DNA from: TMED14 sp003444795
GTDB lineage: Bacteria > Bacteroidota > Bacteroidia > Flavobacteriales > Schleiferiaceae
Length of the DNA: 43,250 nt
Direction: 5' to 3'
Assembly: GCA_963978445.1 (NCBI GenBank)
Contig: CAXBRT010000003.1
Coordinates: forward strand, 1-43,250
A program made the position numbers and the translations under genes. Under the pieces are notes generated by a model that did not search any database, was not told the DNA's origin, and saw nothing but the letters and a program-made list of their open reading frames with translations. The stretch's first letter is position 1, and each line of letters begins with the position of its first letter. Shown here in pieces: positions 6,110 to 13,475 of the stretch.

Positions 6110-7422
6110 AATCATTAGTCGCCATTGTGGGGCGCCCCAATGTGGGCAAGTCCACCTTCTTCAACCGCTTAGTTCAACGCCGTGATGCCATCGTGGATGC
6201 TATCGCAGGGGTGACTCGTGACCGTCACTACGGCCACACGGAATGGGTGGGCAAGAAATTCAATATTGTGGATACCGGCGGTTACGTGGAAGGTTCGGAC
6301 GATATTTTCGAAGGCCAAATCCGCAAGCAGGTGGAAGCCGCTTTGTTGGAGTGCGATGCCATCCTCTTCCTCGTAGACGTAGAAGACGGAGTGACGCATG
6401 ACGACCAAGAGATTGCCGCCATCCTCCGTCGCCAATCCAAGCCCGTCATCGTGGTCGCAAACAAAGTGGACAACCACCAACGTGCCAACGAAGCAGCGGA
6501 ATTCTATGGCCTCGGTTTGGGCGAACCTATTTGCATGTCCGGCATCAACGGCAGTGGAACGGGGGAAGTCTTAGACGCGGTAGTTAACCTCTTGCCTGAA
6601 CAAGAAGACATGCCCGATGAGGATCCGCTCGATCACCTCCCCAAATTGGCCATCGTCGGTCGCCCCAATGTGGGAAAATCTTCGTTGACCAATGCGCTCT
6701 TTGAGGAAGAAAAGTCCATTGTTACTGACATCGCGGGAACCACGCGGGACACGGTCAATGCGCACTTCAACAAGTTTGGCATGGAGTTTTTATTGCTCGA
6801 TACCGCGGGATTGCGCAAGAAAGGTAAAGTCAGCGAAGACCTGGAATTCTACAGCAATATGCGCAGCATTCGGACCATTGAAGAGTCGGATGTGTGCGTG
6901 CTAGTTATTGATGCCACCCAAGGATTCGAGGCCCAAGACCTGGCCATCCTGAATGTGATTGAAAAGAACCACAAAGGATTGGTGATTTTGGTCAACAAAT
7001 GGGATTTGGTAGAAAAGGACCACAAGACCACGGAGGAGTTCACAAAAATCATTCTGAACCGAACGAAACCCTTCGTAGACGTGCCCATCATCTTTACGTC
7101 TGCCCTTACGAAGCAACGCGTTCTCAAGGGAATCGAAGAGGCGATGGCGGTTTACGAGCGCCGTAAAACACGGATCAGCACGTCCAAGCTCAACGACGAA
7201 ATGCTCCCCATCGTGAAGCATATGCCTCCTCCCATCTACAAGGGCAAGGAAGTGAAAATCAAGTACATCACGCAGTTGCCTACGCACTACCCTCAGTTTG
7301 TGTACTTCTGCAACCTGCCCCAATACGTCAAAGATCCCTACTACCGCTTTGTGGAAAATCAAATGCGAAAGCACTACAATTTCCACGGGGTACCCATTGA
7401 GATTTACTTCCGAAAGAAATAA
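6106..7422 (+). CDS. der: Ribosome-associated GTPase Der (EngA)
   Basis: 438-aa essential GTPase with two tandem G domains, involved in 50S subunit maturation. First domain: GRPNVGKST near residue 9, DTGG, NKVD. Second domain: GRPNVGKSS near residue 183, DTAG, NKWD. The C-terminal KH-like domain (from about 350) ends with basic residues and the typical HYNFHGVPIEIYFRKK. Full family length. Its ATG overlaps the era stop by 4 bp. A strong bidirectional hairpin terminator begins at the stop codon. Confidence 0.97.
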   Translation: MKSLVAIVGRPNVGKSTFFNRLVQRRDAIVDAIAGVTRDRHYGHTEWVGKKFNIVDTGGYVEGSDDIFEGQIRKQVEAALLECDAILFLVDVEDGVTHDDQEIAAILRRQSKPVIVVANKVDNHQRANEAAEFYGLGLGEPICMSGINGSGTGEVLDAVVNLLPEQEDMPDEDPLDHLPKLAIVGRPNVGKSSLTNALFEEEKSIVTDIAGTTRDTVNAHFNKFGMEFLLLDTAGLRKKGKVSEDLEFYSNMRSIRTIEESDVCVLVIDATQGFEAQDLAILNVIEKNHKGLVILVNKWDLVEKDHKTTEEFTKIILNRTKPFVDVPIIFTSALTKQRVLKGIEEAMAVYERRKTRISTSKLNDEMLPIVKHMPPPIYKGKEVKIKYITQLPTHYPQFVYFCNLPQYVKDPYYRFVENQMRKHYNFHGVPIEIYFRKK

Positions 7423-7451
7423 AAAAGCCGGCGTGAAAGCCGGCTTTTTTT
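7421..7451. terminator. Bidirectional terminator between der and the ABC ATPase
   Basis: GCCGGC-gtgaaa-GCCGGC (7427-7444) is flanked by six A on the left and seven T on the right, so it works as a rho-independent terminator on both strands. It serves der on the plus strand and the convergent gldA-like gene (stop at 7479) on the minus strand. Confidence 0.9.
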
Positions 7452-7478
7452 GTGCTTAACCAGTAGAGTCTCTACGTC

Positions 7479-8177
7479 TTAGGAAGTGACTTTTCGGAAA
7501 GTGGCTTCTAAGTTTTCACCGCCTTTTTTGGTGAAGGTTTCGATGGCGTCTTCCCGCACAATTTGGCCTTTTTTGATGAAGATCACGCGGTCACATAAAG
7601 CTTCTACTTCTTGCATGATGTGTGTTGAGAGCAAGACGGTTTTATTGGCGCCAACGTTGCGAATCAACTTCCGAATTTCCACCAACTGATTGGGGTCTAG
7701 ACCTGTGGTGGGTTCGTCGAGAATCAGCACCTCCGGATCGTGCACTAGAGCGGCGGCGAGACCCACGCGCTGGCGGTAGCCCTTGGAAAGTTGCTTGATT
7801 TGCTTGTGGCGTTCGGGGGTCAATCCAACTTCTGCAATGCGCTGTTCTACGGCCTCCTTGGGGGCGCCATAGAGCTCAGCCACAAAGTGCAGGAATTCCG
7901 TGACATACATGTCTTGATAAAGCGGATTGTGCTCTGGCAGGTAGCCCACACGCTTGCGAACCTCAATGGATTCTTTCGCGCAGTCCAACCCGCAAACCGT
8001 GGCACTTCCATCACTTGCCGGCAAATACCCGGTTAGGATTTTCATCAAGGTACTTTTCCCCGCACCATTGGGGCCGAGTAAGCCCACGATTTGACCTTTG
8101 GGTAAATCAAGGCTGACGCTGTCTAGGGCTTTTTGCGTGCCGTAGCGTTTGGTTAAACCGGAAGTGGAAATGGCCAT
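7479..8177 (-). CDS. gldA: ABC transporter ATP-binding protein, GldA-like
   Basis: 232-aa ABC ATPase. Walker A is GPNGAGKST (around 35-43), the signature is LSKGYRQR (about 129-136), Walker B is LILDEPTTGLD, and the switch His is in STH. The segment YLPEHNPLYQDMYVTEFL after the Q loop is characteristic of the gliding-motility ATPase GldA of Flavobacteriia, which works with the GldF and GldG permease proteins. No gldFG-type permease is in the window, so the partner is elsewhere or the protein serves another ABC-2 exporter; the symbol is tentative. It follows the small exported protein at 8184 with a 6-bp gap, probably one transcript. Confidence 0.75.
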   Translation of the reverse strand: MAISTSGLTKRYGTQKALDSVSLDLPKGQIVGLLGPNGAGKSTLMKILTGYLPASDGSATVCGLDCAKESIEVRKRVGYLPEHNPLYQDMYVTEFLHFVAELYGAPKEAVEQRIAEVGLTPERHKQIKQLSKGYRQRVGLAAALVHDPEVLILDEPTTGLDPNQLVEIRKLIRNVGANKTVLLSTHIMQEVEALCDRVIFIKKGQIVREDAIETFTKKGGENLEATFRKVTS

Positions 8178-8183
8178 GCGGAA

Positions 8184-8669
8184 TTATTGCTTAAAGAAAA
8201 CGATCCAAATGGCCCATCCGGCAGCTGCCTGAAGGGTGGCATTGGTTTTTGCCCGGTAGTTATAGCATTCCAGGTACACGGGATCGCTGAAATGGCCTTT
8301 GTTTTTTGATAGCAGGAGCACGCGTCGATCGTGCAGTGGGTGGTAGGTCTTTATGAGGTCGTAGATGACAGTCACAGGGCCAAAGAAGACCCCGCCAAAG
8401 AAGTTGTGCCAGTGCCTACCTCTCAGGCGTGTGTCATTGTAAGCACGCAAACAGACATCCACATCGTCTGCAGTCAAGGATTCTAGACCTACGAACTTTA
8501 AGTCGCGAGCCGGGATGCGGTAGTCTTTCCCTTCGCATGCAAAATGAAGGTGGCGATGGGAAATTTTGATCACATGGCCCTCAAATGTTTGGCCACTCTG
8601 AAGGACAATGAGGTCCTTGCCAAGTAGCGTGAGGGGCAGAAAGGCGAGAAGGAGGAGAAACTTTTTCAT
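8184..8669 (-). CDS. Small exported protein of unknown function
   Basis: 161-aa protein starting at the ATG that opens a good signal peptide (MKKFLLLLAFLPLTLLGKD); the longer frame from 8684 would add five residues before it. After the signal, residues 20-55 look like a small beta domain (DLIVLQSGQTFEGHVIKI and the following strands). A central hydrophobic stretch (HNFFGGVFFGPVTVIYDLI) and a hydrophobic C-terminus (AAAGWAIWIVFFKQ) may be membrane associated. No family is recognised. It lies 6 bp before the GldA-like ATPase on the same strand. A weak -7-like TAAGTTTT sits directly before the ATG. Confidence 0.6.
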   Translation of the reverse strand: MKKFLLLLAFLPLTLLGKDLIVLQSGQTFEGHVIKISHRHLHFACEGKDYRIPARDLKFVGLESLTADDVDVCLRAYNDTRLRGRHWHNFFGGVFFGPVTVIYDLIKTYHPLHDRRVLLLSKNKGHFSDPVYLECYNYRAKTNATLQAAAGWAIWIVFFKQ

Positions 8670-8699
8670 AAAACTTACGTCCACCGAAATTAAGGCAGA

Positions 8700-8707
8700 T
8701 ATCTTTG
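8700..8707 (+). promoter_or_regulatory. -7 box of rsgA (TATCTTTG)
   Basis: TATCTTTG matches the Bacteroidetes -7 consensus TAnnTTTG exactly and ends only 7 nt before the rsgA ATG, so the transcript should be leaderless or nearly so. No good -33 TTTG was found at the usual distance. Confidence 0.55.
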
Positions 8708-8714
8708 GGATGAA

Positions 8715-9668
8715 ATGACTGGACGCGTTCTAAAATCCACGGGAAGTTGGTACCGAATTCAACTCGAAGACGGTCAACTCGTAGATGCGCGCTTGCGTGG
8801 CGCGATGCGCTTGCAAGGGAGTCGAGCCACCAATCCCGTGGCGGTTGGGGATTTTGTGGATCTAGATCCAGAATCGGATGGCCGCTATGCCATTTCTGCG
8901 GTCCACGAGCGCAAAAATCACCTGGTTCGCCGGTCCGTCAACCTCTCCAAAAAAACTCAGGTCATTGCGTCCAATTTGGATCAAGCCCTCTTGGTCTGTA
9001 CCATCGCCGAACCTAAAACCCTTCTCGGCTTTATGGACCGTTTTTTAGCCACCGCAGAAGCGTATGAAATCCCAGCCGTTTTGGTCTTTAATAAAATGGA
9101 TGCCTATGGCCCTACAGAGCTGGAGGAGTTGGCCTACCGCGAAGCTGCGTACAGCCGCGCAGGCTATCCCATCCTGTGTGTTTCCGCCACTACAGGAGAA
9201 GGTTTAGCGGCCCTGCGCGAGGTGCTGCGGGACAAGGTTTCCCTGTTTTCCGGCCATTCCGGTGTGGGGAAGAGCACCCTTGCCAATGCGCTGCAACCGG
9301 GTTTAGATTTGAAAACGGGCGAGATTTCTGCAGCTCATGGTCAAGGGCAGCACACCACCACCTTTGCGGAAATGCACCCGCTAGAGGGAGGGGGCTTCCT
9401 CATTGATACGCCGGGTATTCGTGGGTTTGGCTTGGTGGATATGGAGCGCGATCAGATTGGCCATTACTTCCCGGAGATTTTTGCGCTTAGCGGCGCCTGC
9501 AAGTTCAACAACTGCAGCCACGAAGATGAACCTGATTGCGCCGTGGTAGCGGCATACGAAGCCCATCAATTAGCCCCTACTCGCTACGAAAATTACCTGC
9601 GCATGCTGCATGGCGATGAGGGTGACGACCCCTACCGTCATGCAGAACTTAAAGGCCTGGACGAATGA
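8715..9668 (+). CDS. rsgA: Ribosome small subunit GTPase RsgA
   Basis: 317-aa circularly permuted GTPase that checks late 30S subunit maturation. An N-terminal OB-fold (about 1-70) is followed by the permuted G motifs: NKMD (G4) around 125, then SGHSGVGKST (G1) around 180, then DTPGIRGFG (G3) around 230. The C-terminal zinc site is visible as CKFNNCSHEDEPDC. Length is normal. The ATG lies 7 nt after a perfect -7 box. The stop overlaps the dtd start by 4 bp (ATGA), making the first gene of an rsgA-dtd-mazG operon. Confidence 0.97.
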   Translation: MTGRVLKSTGSWYRIQLEDGQLVDARLRGAMRLQGSRATNPVAVGDFVDLDPESDGRYAISAVHERKNHLVRRSVNLSKKTQVIASNLDQALLVCTIAEPKTLLGFMDRFLATAEAYEIPAVLVFNKMDAYGPTELEELAYREAAYSRAGYPILCVSATTGEGLAALREVLRDKVSLFSGHSGVGKSTLANALQPGLDLKTGEISAAHGQGQHTTTFAEMHPLEGGGFLIDTPGIRGFGLVDMERDQIGHYFPEIFALSGACKFNNCSHEDEPDCAVVAAYEAHQLAPTRYENYLRMLHGDEGDDPYRHAELKGLDE

Positions 9669-10117
9669 GGGTGGTTATCCAAAAAGTCCTAGAGGCTTCC
9701 GTGAAGATTGGCGGCCAGGTCCACGCGAGCATTGGCCCAGGGCTGCTCATTTTTGCCGGCTGGGAAGCGTCAGACCTACCGGAAGACAATGAGTGGATGG
9801 CACAAAAAATTAGCCGCATGCGTCTTTTTGAAGATCATGAGGGCGTGATGAATCGCTCCATCATGGAATGCGGCGGTCAATTTTTGGTGATTTCCCAGTT
9901 CACCTTGCATGCCGCCACAAAAAAAGGCAACCGCCCCAGCTATTTCCGAGCCGCCCATCCACGCATTTCCAAGCCTTTGTATGAAGACTTTTTGGACCAG
10001 TTGTGGAATGCCTCAGACCTGCCGGTGAAGTCGGGTGTTTTTGGGGCCGATATGAAGGTGGCCCTCATTAACGACGGGCCCATCACGATTACCATGGACA
10101 GTAAAAACAAAGAATAG
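9665..10117 (+). CDS. dtd: D-aminoacyl-tRNA deacylase
   Basis: 150-aa cytoplasmic enzyme that hydrolyses D-amino acids (and glycine mischarged on tRNA-Ala) from tRNA. The family motifs are present: SQFTLHAATKKGNRPSYF around residue 78 and the Gly-cisPro motif in NDGPITITMD near the C-terminus. The length is that of the single-domain Dtd dimer. It overlaps rsgA by 4 bp and is separated from the MazG-like gene by one base. Confidence 0.96.
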   Translation: MRVVIQKVLEASVKIGGQVHASIGPGLLIFAGWEASDLPEDNEWMAQKISRMRLFEDHEGVMNRSIMECGGQFLVISQFTLHAATKKGNRPSYFRAAHPRISKPLYEDFLDQLWNASDLPVKSGVFGADMKVALINDGPITITMDSKNKE

Positions 10118-10118
10118 T

Positions 10119-10451
10119 ATGGAAGCACCTATCCAATCATTGCAGGCCGAAGTGGATCAATGGATTCAGGATTTTGGCGTTCGGTACTTCAATGAGTTAA
10201 CCAATATGGCGCAACTCACGGAGGAAGTAGGAGAAGTGGCTCGAATCATTGCACGCCGCTACGGGGAACAATCTGAAAAGGAGAGCGACAAGGCCAAAGA
10301 CCTGGGCGAAGAACTCGCAGATGTCCTCTTTGTAACCCTCTGCCTTGCCAATCAAACAGGCACCGATTTGCAAGCTGCATTTAATCGTAGGATGACAGCA
10401 AAAGGCGCACGGGACAAAGGCCGACACTCCAACAATCCCAAGTTGCGTTAA
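10119..10451 (+). CDS. MazG-family nucleotide pyrophosphohydrolase
   Basis: 110-aa single-domain MazG-like protein predicted to cleave nucleoside triphosphates to monophosphates and pyrophosphate. The metal-binding pattern is visible as EEVGE (residues about 31-35) and EELAD (about 64-68), in the helical arrangement of the all-alpha NTP pyrophosphatase fold. Its size matches compact MazG-like proteins and not the two-domain MazG of E. coli. It lies 1 bp after dtd. The substrate is not known. Confidence 0.85.
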   Translation: MEAPIQSLQAEVDQWIQDFGVRYFNELTNMAQLTEEVGEVARIIARRYGEQSEKESDKAKDLGEELADVLFVTLCLANQTGTDLQAAFNRRMTAKGARDKGRHSNNPKLR

Positions 10452-10474
10452 GCCAAGCGAAAAGACCTCTGCAC

Positions 10475-10482
10475 TACCTTTG
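10475..10482 (+). promoter_or_regulatory. -7 box of the acyl-CoA dehydrogenase gene (TACCTTTG)
   Basis: TACCTTTG fits TAnnTTTG exactly and ends 19 nt before the ATG at 10502. It marks a new transcript after the rsgA-dtd-mazG operon. No convincing -33 element was found. Confidence 0.5.
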
Positions 10483-10501
10483 TGCCCACAACCTCATATA
10501 C

Positions 10502-11680
10502 ATGCGACCTGACCTTTTTGAAGCCCCCGACTATTACCTATTGGATGAACTCCTCACGGAAGAGTACAAGCTTGTGCGCGATGCGACACGTGATTGGGTA
10601 AAGCGGGACGTCAGCCCCATCATTGAAGACTATGCTCAGAAGGCGGCCTTCCCGACCCAAATCGTTAAAGGTTTGGCGGAGATTGGCGCATTTGGCCCCT
10701 ACATCCCCACGGAGTACGGCGGTGCGGGCTTGGATCAAATCAGCTACGGTCTGATGATGCAAGAAATTGAGCGTGGCGATAGCGGTGTGCGTTCGACCTG
10801 TTCCGTGCAGTCCTCGCTGGTCATGTATCCGATCTACGCGTACGGAAATGAAGAGCAGCGCATGAAGTATTTGCCCAAGTTGGCGAGCGGTGAGTGGCTC
10901 GGCAGCTTTGGTTTGACGGAGCCCAACTTTGGCTCTAACCCTGGCGGCATGGTCACCAACTTCAAGGATATGGGCGACCATTACCTTTTGAATGGTGCTA
11001 AGATGTGGATTTCCAATGCCCCCTTCTGTCATGTCGCGGTTGTTTGGGCCAAAAACGAAGAAGGCCGAATCCACGGCCTTATCGTGGAGCGCGGTATGGA
11101 AGGCTTTACTACTCCTGAGACCCACAATAAGTGGTCACTCCGTGCATCGGCCACGGGTGAACTCGTTTTTGATAATGTGAAGGTGCCCAAAGAGAACCTC
11201 CTTCCCAATAAATCGGGTTTGGGCGCTCCTCTAGGTTGCTTGGACTCTGCCCGTTACGGTATCGCCTGGGGGGCCATCGGTGCAGCTATGGATTGCTACG
11301 ATACGGCCCTCCGCTATTCCAAAGAGCGCATTCAGTTTGACAAGCCCATTGGTGCGTTCCAACTTCAGCAGAAGAAACTGGCCGAAATGATCACCGAGAT
11401 CACCAAGGCTCAATTGCTCACCTTCCGCCTTGGTCAACTCAAGAATGAAGGCCGCGCTACGACCGCCCAGATCTCCATGGCCAAGCGCAACAACGTGGAT
11501 ATGGCCTTGACCATTGCTCGCGACGCGCGTCAAATGCTCGGCGGCATGGGTATCACCGGCGACTACCCCATCATGCGCCACATGATGAACTTGGAGTCCG
11601 TGGTGACCTACGAAGGCACCCACGACATTCACCTACTCATCACGGGTATGGATGTGACCGGGATTCCAGCGTTCAAGTAA
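10502..11680 (+). CDS. gcdH: Acyl-CoA dehydrogenase, glutaryl-CoA dehydrogenase type
   Basis: 392-aa FAD flavoenzyme predicted to oxidise and decarboxylate glutaryl-CoA to crotonyl-CoA in lysine and tryptophan breakdown. The acyl-CoA dehydrogenase layout is complete: helical N-domain, central beta domain with GLTEPNFGSNPGGM (about 138-151), and C-terminal helical domain with RDARQMLGGMGI. The catalytic Glu is E371 in YEGTHDIH, and the ending GMDVTGIPAF is characteristic of the glutaryl-CoA branch. No other lysine-degradation genes are nearby, so the substrate rests on sequence features only. Confidence 0.85.
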   Translation: MRPDLFEAPDYYLLDELLTEEYKLVRDATRDWVKRDVSPIIEDYAQKAAFPTQIVKGLAEIGAFGPYIPTEYGGAGLDQISYGLMMQEIERGDSGVRSTCSVQSSLVMYPIYAYGNEEQRMKYLPKLASGEWLGSFGLTEPNFGSNPGGMVTNFKDMGDHYLLNGAKMWISNAPFCHVAVVWAKNEEGRIHGLIVERGMEGFTTPETHNKWSLRASATGELVFDNVKVPKENLLPNKSGLGAPLGCLDSARYGIAWGAIGAAMDCYDTALRYSKERIQFDKPIGAFQLQQKKLAEMITEITKAQLLTFRLGQLKNEGRATTAQISMAKRNNVDMALTIARDARQMLGGMGITGDYPIMRHMMNLESVVTYEGTHDIHLLITGMDVTGIPAFK

Positions 11681-11687
11681 GAGGCTG

Positions 11688-11765
11688 GAGGGCTAGTGGG
11701 CTCACTGATGTGCGCTTCGCGCTGAAATGTGCGCTTAAACGCTTAACCCCTTCAACCCTTTAACC
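11688..11765. repeat. Intergenic repeat copy A
   Basis: The spacer between two convergent genes begins GGAGGGCTAGTGGGCT, continues with TGCGCTTCGCGCT and CGCTTAAACGCTTAACC, and shares these blocks in order with the spacer at 35818-35880. It may be a small dispersed intergenic element or a terminator-like relic. There is no clean hairpin with a T tract. Confidence 0.4.
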
Positions 11766-12941
11766 CTAGTACAAGAAGGTATCAAAGGGGAATCGTGTGG
11801 CGTGCAACGTCGCTACGGCGCGGTAAATGGACTCACGCAAGGAGTCAAAATTTTCCTTGTTCGTGGCGGAAATAAACACACACTGTCCGCCTAACTCTTT
11901 GATCCAACGGTTCTGAAGGTCTTCAATCCGACCCAAATGTCCTTCTTCATCAGGCTGCGCCACCCATGCGTCTACCTTGTTGAAAATGACGAGGACGGGT
12001 TTTTCGTGGGCTTTGATTTCCGTGAGAATTTGATGGACGGAGGCCATGTGGTCCTCATAGGATTCATGGGAAATATCCACCACGTGAAAGAGGATATCCG
12101 ATTCGCGAACTTCATCCAGGGTTGACTTAAAGGATTCTACCAGTTGGGTGGGCAATTTTCGAATAAATCCAACGGTATCCGTGAGCAGGAAGGGCAGGTT
12201 GCCAATCACGATTTTTCGAACCGTGGTATCCAGCGTGGCAAATAGCTTGTTTTCGGCGAGGACTTCCGTCTTTCCGAGGGCATTCATCAGAGTAGATTTC
12301 CCCACGTTGGTGTATCCAACCAAAGAGGCCCGAATGAGCGTTCCCCGATTGCCCCGCTGCGTCGCCATTTGACGGTCAATTTTAACCAGCTTCTCGCGAA
12401 GAATGGCAATTTTCTGCTTGATGATTCGGCGGTCCGTCTCAATTTGGGTTTCACCGGGGCCACGCATACCAATACCGCCCTTTTGGCGCTCTAGGTGCGT
12501 CCACATTCGGGTCAAGCGCGGCAGCAAATATTCGTATTGCGCCAATTCCACCTGGGTGCGGGCGTAGGAGGTTTGAGCTCGTGCGGCAAAAATGTCCAAA
12601 ATCAAATTGGTTCGGTCCATCACCTTGATTTCAAAAAGCCGCTCAATATTCTTCAGCTGGGAGGGGGACAGTTCGTCGTCAAAAATGGCCAAATCCACCC
12701 CGTTTTCCTGGATGAATTCTTGGATTTCTTCCATCTTACCACTGCCCAAAAAAGTGCCCGAATCTGGTCGGTCCAATTTCTGCGTGAAGACCTCTACGGT
12801 TTCCGCCCCGGCCGTGTAGGCCAAAAAGCGCAATTCCTCTAGGTATTCCGTAGACTTTGCCTCAGACTGTTCGCGGGTAATGGCACCGATAAGGATGCAC
12901 CGTTCCGCCTGACTGGGGCGGGCCGAATCACGTTCTAGCAT
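11766..12941 (-). CDS. hflX: GTPase HflX
   Basis: 391-aa ribosome-binding GTPase that splits stalled or stress-arrested 70S ribosomes. The N-terminal HflX domain includes DELSPSQLKNIE and the conserved DRTNLILDIFAARAQT. A coiled linker carries GIGMRGPGETQIETDRR. The G domain has GYTNVGKST (about 210-218), DTVGFIRKLP (G3) and NKVD (G4). The ATG at 12941 lies 16 bp after the stop of the membrane-protein gene at 12958, so the two are likely co-transcribed. Its stop lies just past repeat copy A. Confidence 0.95.
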   Translation of the reverse strand: MLERDSARPSQAERCILIGAITREQSEAKSTEYLEELRFLAYTAGAETVEVFTQKLDRPDSGTFLGSGKMEEIQEFIQENGVDLAIFDDELSPSQLKNIERLFEIKVMDRTNLILDIFAARAQTSYARTQVELAQYEYLLPRLTRMWTHLERQKGGIGMRGPGETQIETDRRIIKQKIAILREKLVKIDRQMATQRGNRGTLIRASLVGYTNVGKSTLMNALGKTEVLAENKLFATLDTTVRKIVIGNLPFLLTDTVGFIRKLPTQLVESFKSTLDEVRESDILFHVVDISHESYEDHMASVHQILTEIKAHEKPVLVIFNKVDAWVAQPDEEGHLGRIEDLQNRWIKELGGQCVFISATNKENFDSLRESIYRAVATLHATRFPFDTFLY

Positions 12942-12957
12942 TTGCGCAATTCAGGGC

Positions 12958-13395
12958 TTAGAACAGGCGGTCCCAGGGGATGCGGCTAGCAATAAGGAGC
13001 AAGCCTAATCCGAAGTAGATCAAGAGAGCCTTGTCTTTGCCTTCGGCATCTGTGGCTTTCTTAAACTTGCTGTTGCCAATAGTCAAAAGCACAATGCCTA
13101 CGAGGTTGGCACCGATGTGCTCCACGGCAAACCAACGCAGTTCGGCCGTTTTCATCACTTCGGCGGTGTTGCTGGTCAGCTGGTCAAACCAAGGTCCCAC
13201 GAAGTACAAACCCAAGCCCAACAAGAGCTGGGTATGCCCCGAAATCAAGGCAATTTTAGCCAGGAGGGCTTGCTTGCTATCGGCGGCATGTGCACCGGAA
13301 ATTCGGCGGTAGATGGCCAAAAGAATCAAGGCCGTGGTGGCGACCAAAAAGAGATAGGCGACCGTGCGGTGCGTATGTAGTAAACCTGTGTACAC
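12958..13395 (-). CDS. Four-helix membrane protein of unknown function
   Basis: 145-aa integral membrane protein with four predicted transmembrane helices (around 10-30, 45-66, 88-108 and 125-140). Conserved-looking His residues sit at helix ends (LLHTHRT, SGHTQ, EHIG), which could bind haem or metal; this is why similar small Bacteroidota proteins are sometimes labelled cytochrome-like. I cannot assign a function. The start is GTG (13393-13395): an in-frame stop lies a few codons upstream, and no ATG occurs before the first helix. It is the first gene of a pair with hflX. Confidence 0.65.
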   Translation of the reverse strand: MYTGLLHTHRTVAYLFLVATTALILLAIYRRISGAHAADSKQALLAKIALISGHTQLLLGLGLYFVGPWFDQLTSNTAEVMKTAELRWFAVEHIGANLVGIVLLTIGNSKFKKATDAEGKDKALLIYFGLGLLLIASRIPWDRLF

Positions 13396-13419
13396 GATTA
13401 AATGCGTTTAGTCCGATAC

Positions 13420-13427
13420 CAAAGGTA
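13420..13427 (-). promoter_or_regulatory. -7 box of the membrane protein-hflX unit (TACCTTTG)
   Basis: The minus strand reads TACCTTTG, a perfect TAnnTTTG box ending 24 nt before the GTG start at 13395. It would drive the membrane-protein gene and hflX together. Confidence 0.5.
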
Positions 13428-13475
13428 GTTCAATAAAAAATCAGCCCCACCTTTGTACTTTGCAAAGCATACCCC

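Noticed and set aside
6901..7386. 161-aa minus-strand open frame
   Set aside because: Antisense to der; no motif and no promoter box of its own.
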